Shown: positions 6,631 through 9,968 of the stretch, piece after piece
Layout: every line of letters begins with the position of its first letter
Position numbering within the stretch: the first letter of the stretch is position 1
Source of the DNA: Thermoplasmata archaeon
Lineage (GTDB): Archaea > Thermoplasmatota > Thermoplasmata > Thermoplasmatales > Thermoplasmataceae
DNA length: 9,968 nucleotides
Assembly (NCBI GenBank): GCA_021806345.1
Contig: JAJZXP010000056.1
Span: 1 to 9,968, forward strand
Direction of reading: 5' to 3'
The notes under the pieces: model-generated
Database searches by the model: none
Told to the model about the DNA's origin: nothing
Seen by the model: the letters and a program-made list of their open reading frames with translations, nothing else
Translations under genes and position numbers: made by a program

Positions 6631-8037
6631 TCACCTTATTATTTTTGATAATTCTTGGAATTTTGAATCAGGCTTTTCTAACTTTCCTGAAACTATCTCC
6701 TTAACCGAAGGAACCAAGATGTTTCCCTTAAGAATTGCATCGTCTGAAATCTTCCACGATTGATGCCTGTTAAGATCAAAAACCGTTTGTATACAGTGAG
6801 CGACTGCCTGACTGTCGGAAAGCTTCATTTCCATTTTTGATATGTATTCATCCAATTGTTCCTTTCCCTCTGATATGCCGATTACAATCAATTCAGCTAA
6901 CTGAGTGGAAGGAACTGACCAGGGCTTCAGACCCAGAGACTTGCTTACGATGGCAAGCTTTCTTTGTTTCTCCAGTTTTTCCAAAATCTCCATTGGATTT
7001 CCCCTTAATTTGTCTTTGGGCAAATTTTCTGAATCGGGATACAGTCTCTTCAAAAATTCTTCCCCAACGGTTGACCATATGGTTTCGTAAAACTTCCTCT
7101 GGCTTTTATCATCTATGTATATCCCCTGACCTGATGGCCATATATCACTTATGATATTTTTCTGTTGATCTGGAATCTCAATTTCACCAAGAAAAGAAGC
7201 AAGATTATTATATGGCTGCTTTCCAATTATGAATAAACCTGATTGTCGTGCAGTAGCTAGTCTTTTTGCTACTATTTTATTGAAGAATTCGCCATCTGAT
7301 AGTTTTCCCAGGACATAGTTTGAAAATAATTCACTTTCTGTCCTGTCACTGAATTGTTCCAGTCTTGGTATTTGGAAACTTAACAAACCCACAGGATTTT
7401 TGGAAAGTATATACTTGATCAGATGAACTGGAACGCTGGTTTTTGCCAGGGAGCCTATTTTAATTGATGGAATCCCCATTATGTTCAGAGTAAAACTGTC
7501 CTCTCCTGATCCAATGGTTATAATCCCATCATTATCAACATTGTAACTTATGTTTTCATTTTTCAGTACCTTTTCTACAAACAACCGATCCGGTGGTGAT
7601 CCCTTGCAAGTTGCCCTGTAGTAGTCTGCAGCAGAATATACAATTACTTTTCCGGATGAGACAAGTCTTGAAAATGCAAGCATCCTGAAAATATCATTTT
7701 TTGAATTCTGTATCCCTGCCAATACAAACTGATCAGTATCCCCCTTCCTGAAGAATGTGGCAGTTCCATGGGGAGTTTTTGCAAGTCCTGAAAAGGAAAC
7801 GTTTTCATCCTCAACTGCCCTTTTTGTTTCCGACAAACCTCTCAGGAACTCATCGTGGGATTTTGAAAATTTATCCAGATCTACATTTCCTGAAAGTTTC
7901 TTTTCGTATGAAGAGAATGGGCACAGGAATCCCTTATCAATACAGTCTGGAATCAGAGATGATGGCTCGTTCAGAATTTCTTTAATTTGTCTTATTTTGA
8001 TTTCGTTTTTTTCCTTTGACTCTCTTTTGAAACTCAT
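6631..8037 (-). CDS. Unrecognised 468-residue protein in the secE-spt5 operon
   Basis: I do not recognise this family. The protein is soluble, with no membrane segment or signal peptide. It begins with a charged helix (MSFKRESKEKNEIKIRQIKE). A Cys pair in PDCIDKGFLCPF (30-41) is not enough for a zinc finger by itself. A middle alpha/beta region (about 80-220) includes SGLAKTPHGTATFF, a KVIVYSAADYYRATCKG segment (130-145), and GIITIGSGEDSF. The C-terminal half is mainly helical with many charged residues (PMEILEKLEKQRKLAIVSK, 348-366). No Walker, methyltransferase or nuclease motif is evident. Its ATG overlaps the spt5 stop (ATGA, 8034-8037) and it is followed three bases later by the PUA gene. 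Co-translation with Spt5 suggests a job in transcription, translation or RNA handling (inference). Confidence 0.8.
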   Translation of the reverse strand: MSFKRESKEKNEIKIRQIKEILNEPSSLIPDCIDKGFLCPFSSYEKKLSGNVDLDKFSKSHDEFLRGLSETKRAVEDENVSFSGLAKTPHGTATFFRKGDTDQFVLAGIQNSKNDIFRMLAFSRLVSSGKVIVYSAADYYRATCKGSPPDRLFVEKVLKNENISYNVDNDGIITIGSGEDSFTLNIMGIPSIKIGSLAKTSVPVHLIKYILSKNPVGLLSFQIPRLEQFSDRTESELFSNYVLGKLSDGEFFNKIVAKRLATARQSGLFIIGKQPYNNLASFLGEIEIPDQQKNIISDIWPSGQGIYIDDKSQRKFYETIWSTVGEEFLKRLYPDSENLPKDKLRGNPMEILEKLEKQRKLAIVSKSLGLKPWSVPSTQLAELIVIGISEGKEQLDEYISKMEMKLSDSQAVAHCIQTVFDLNRHQSWKISDDAILKGNILVPSVKEIVSGKLEKPDSKFQELSKIIR

Positions 8038-8915
8038 TGCCTCTTTCCGCTTTCAATCACTCTTATATCCTCTGCCTTTACCTTTACTGGTATAAGCATT
8101 GCAGATTCAATAAATTGAACTGTGACTTCTTCCTTTTCCTGGTCAATGCTCATTATTCTGGCTTTTTCTCCCTTAAATGGCCCCTTTACAAGTTCTACAA
8201 AGGATCCCAATTCTAGCCCTGCCACAGCAGGCTTGGGTGTCAACTGATCAGAAATTTCCTCCATTTTAATTGTGCCCTGAACGACCCCTTTGAAATTCCT
8301 CATAGATCTTGCCAGAAATGGTATCCTATCGGGATGCATGGTTTCAAGATAGAAATATCCCCTCAGTTCATAGGGGGACATAATGGCCATTATTTCCCTT
8401 TTTGATTGCGGGTTCAATTCGAGTCTGTCCTCTAACTCCTTTTCATCCGCATTAACCAGATTGTTTGCAACTTCCAGTTCCTTGCCAACGTTACATTTGA
8501 TTGCTATTATGACTGGCTCCAGGTAAATCTTGGTTTGGAATTCCTTGCTGTGAATTCCGTCATCAGAATGAATTGATATAGTTGCAGTAATGTGATCCCC
8601 TATGCTTCCACCTCTAGGAGCATTTAACTCAAAGGAAAACTCCTTTGGAGATCCTCTTTCTATCTCATATTTCTTTTCGATATAGGATTCGCTATCGGGA
8701 CTCATTTGAACCAGATCTTTTTCGTTGTCTGAATAGTTAACTTCCCATATTATTGAAGGATCTGCTTGAAAAAAATCAAGTTTTAATTTTATCTTAAATG
8801 CCCTCTTTTCATGCTCTATATTTTTAACGACAAGAGGTAAAATAACTCTTTGTCCACAGTAAGCTTTCACTTCCTCTGTTTGGTATTCAACCCATTCATA
8901 ATCTTGAACTGCCAT
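8034..8915 (-). CDS. spt5: Transcription elongation factor Spt5 (NusG family) with added N-terminal domain
   Basis: Archaeal Spt5 binds the RNA polymerase clamp, with or without Spt4, and raises processivity. From ATG 8915 the product has 293 residues. The C-terminal part is a normal archaeal Spt5: an NGN domain (about 133-222, starting VIIAIKCNVGKELEVA and including SPYELRGYFYLE and FLARSMRNFKGVV) and a KOW domain (about 235-290, LELGSFVELVKGPFKGEKA). Typical archaeal Spt5 is about 150 residues. The extra 130 at the front are beta-rich and Ig/CARDB-like (VILPLVVKNIEHEKRAFKIK, then FSFELNAPRGGSIGDHITA). A GTG at 8924 could add three residues, but GAGTGAT four bases before ATG 8915 favours ATG. 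It follows secE, the arrangement conserved in many archaea and bacteria, and is translationally coupled to the unknown gene downstream. Confidence 0.92.
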   Translation of the reverse strand: MAVQDYEWVEYQTEEVKAYCGQRVILPLVVKNIEHEKRAFKIKLKLDFFQADPSIIWEVNYSDNEKDLVQMSPDSESYIEKKYEIERGSPKEFSFELNAPRGGSIGDHITATISIHSDDGIHSKEFQTKIYLEPVIIAIKCNVGKELEVANNLVNADEKELEDRLELNPQSKREIMAIMSPYELRGYFYLETMHPDRIPFLARSMRNFKGVVQGTIKMEEISDQLTPKPAVAGLELGSFVELVKGPFKGEKARIMSIDQEKEEVTVQFIESAMLIPVKVKAEDIRVIESGKRQ

Positions 8916-8919
8916 TGGA

Positions 8920-8926
8920 ATCACTC
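8920..8926 (-). promoter_or_regulatory. Shine-Dalgarno deciding the Spt5 start
   Basis: The minus strand reads GAGTGATTCC before ATG 8915, one base short of the GAGGTGATCC complement of the 16S tail. It overlaps the secE stop and the alternative GTG at 8924, so the ATG is the better start and secE-spt5 translation is coupled. Confidence 0.55.
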
Positions 8927-9137
8927 AAAATACAATTGTCATTAGATAGTAGATCACAAACCCTAATGCTCCAAGGAAAATAATACCAGCTCCAGTAATT
9001 GCAAGCACTTTCACATATTCCTGGGAACCGGGTTTTTTTGCCATTTTAATAATTCTGGCGTACTTCCCCTTCCCTATGCCAGAGAATCTCCTCTCTATCC
9101 TCTTTTGAACTTCTACAAGATCATCTTCTACTGACAT
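8925..9137 (-). CDS. secE: Preprotein translocase subunit SecE (Sec61-gamma)
   Basis: This 70-residue tail-anchored subunit clamps the SecY channel in the cytoplasmic membrane. It has an amphipathic helix rich in charged residues (DLVEVQKRIERRF, then YARIIKMAKKP, the conserved SecE/Sec61-gamma signature) and one C-terminal membrane span (about 43-69: VKVLAITGAGIIFLGALGFVIYYLM). Length is normal for the single-span archaeal form. AGGAGAGGT at 9155-9147 is a strong ribosome binding site, nine bases before the ATG. It is the first gene of the spt5 operon and starts only about 100 bases downstream of the 16S rRNA 3' end on the same strand. Confidence 0.92.
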   Translation of the reverse strand: MSVEDDLVEVQKRIERRFSGIGKGKYARIIKMAKKPGSQEYVKVLAITGAGIIFLGALGFVIYYLMTIVF

Positions 9138-9238
9138 AAACTTTCTACCTCTCCTAAGGAATCATAATTAAAATAGTTTATCAATAAATACGCATAAACC
9201 TGAGTGAGAGTGGTTGTGACCCGCCAAGGTAAGTAATT
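9138..9238 (-). promoter_or_regulatory. 16S rRNA 3' flank and secE operon promoter region
   Basis: This stretch must hold the end of the 16S transcript, or its processing site, and the secE promoter. On the minus strand, the GC-rich CTTGGCGGGTCACAACC just after the mature end could be one side of the 16S processing stem; the other side is outside the window. TATTTATTG (9190-9182) and TTTTAATTATG (about 9174-9164) are TATA candidates, the first leaving room for a leader with the strong ribosome binding site. No tRNA is present. Confidence 0.4.

Positions 9239-9968
<730 letters not shown>

Noticed and set aside
6837..7154. 105-residue plus-strand frame opposite the 468-residue gene
   Set aside because: Antisense shadow; no promoter or ribosome binding site, and the minus-strand frame is continuous and operon-coupled.
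7757..8095. 112-residue plus-strand frame
   Set aside because: Antisense to the unknown gene and the 3' end of spt5; composition rich in Ser, Phe and Leu, as expected of a shadow.

Overview
This window is chromosomal DNA from an archaeon, most likely of the order Thermoplasmatales (Thermoplasma/Ferroplasma/Cuniculiplasma-like). The evidence is archaeal gene content throughout (archaeal HMG-CoA synthase with thiolase and DUF35 partner, SecE/Sec61-gamma, NGN-KOW Spt5, DUF373, MptE-type DUF115), AT-rich spacers with TATA-like boxes about 25-30 bases before start codons, and a 16S rRNA gene that is not followed by tRNA-Ala or 23S rRNA. Separated rRNA genes are a known trait of Thermoplasma and its relatives. 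Genus cannot be fixed from reading alone.

Layout, left to right. (1) 1-171 (+): C-terminal end of an unrecognised protein, whose 3' end overlaps the convergent mptE gene by 20 bases. (2) 152-2194 (-): a three-gene cluster read right to left, encoding a small winged-helix protein, a DUF373 membrane protein and an MptE-like 6-hydroxymethylpterin pyrophosphokinase. (3) 2195-2439: AT-rich spacer with a possible small (+) transcript. (4) 2440-2811 (-): small membrane protein, divergent from (5) 2975-5597 (+): the HMG-CoA synthase, thiolase and DUF35 zinc-ribbon/OB operon, which begins the mevalonate route to archaeal lipids. (6) 5647-6105 (-): Bcp/PrxQ peroxiredoxin with its own promoter and a perfect inverted repeat at the start region. 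(7) 6172-9137 (-): a tightly coupled operon secE - spt5 - unknown 468-residue gene - PUA-domain gene, reading away from (8) 9239-9968 (-): the 3' half of 16S rRNA, cut by the window edge.

The strongest anomaly is the thiolase. It lies in the operon where archaea keep the acetoacetyl-CoA thiolase that channels product to HMG-CoA synthase, but it has Thr for the nucleophilic Cys, HDSY for HDCF, and GFP for GHP. The reading frame and structural motifs are otherwise intact, and the neighbouring HMG-CoA synthase keeps its Glu/Cys/His triad. The thiolase is therefore either a scaffold or a protein with altered chemistry.

Other points worth a second look are Spt5 with an added N-terminal beta-rich domain of about 130 residues, an unknown gene translationally coupled to Spt5, and two compensated base-pair changes near the 16S decoding centre (helices 44 and 28) that fall under common PCR primer sites.
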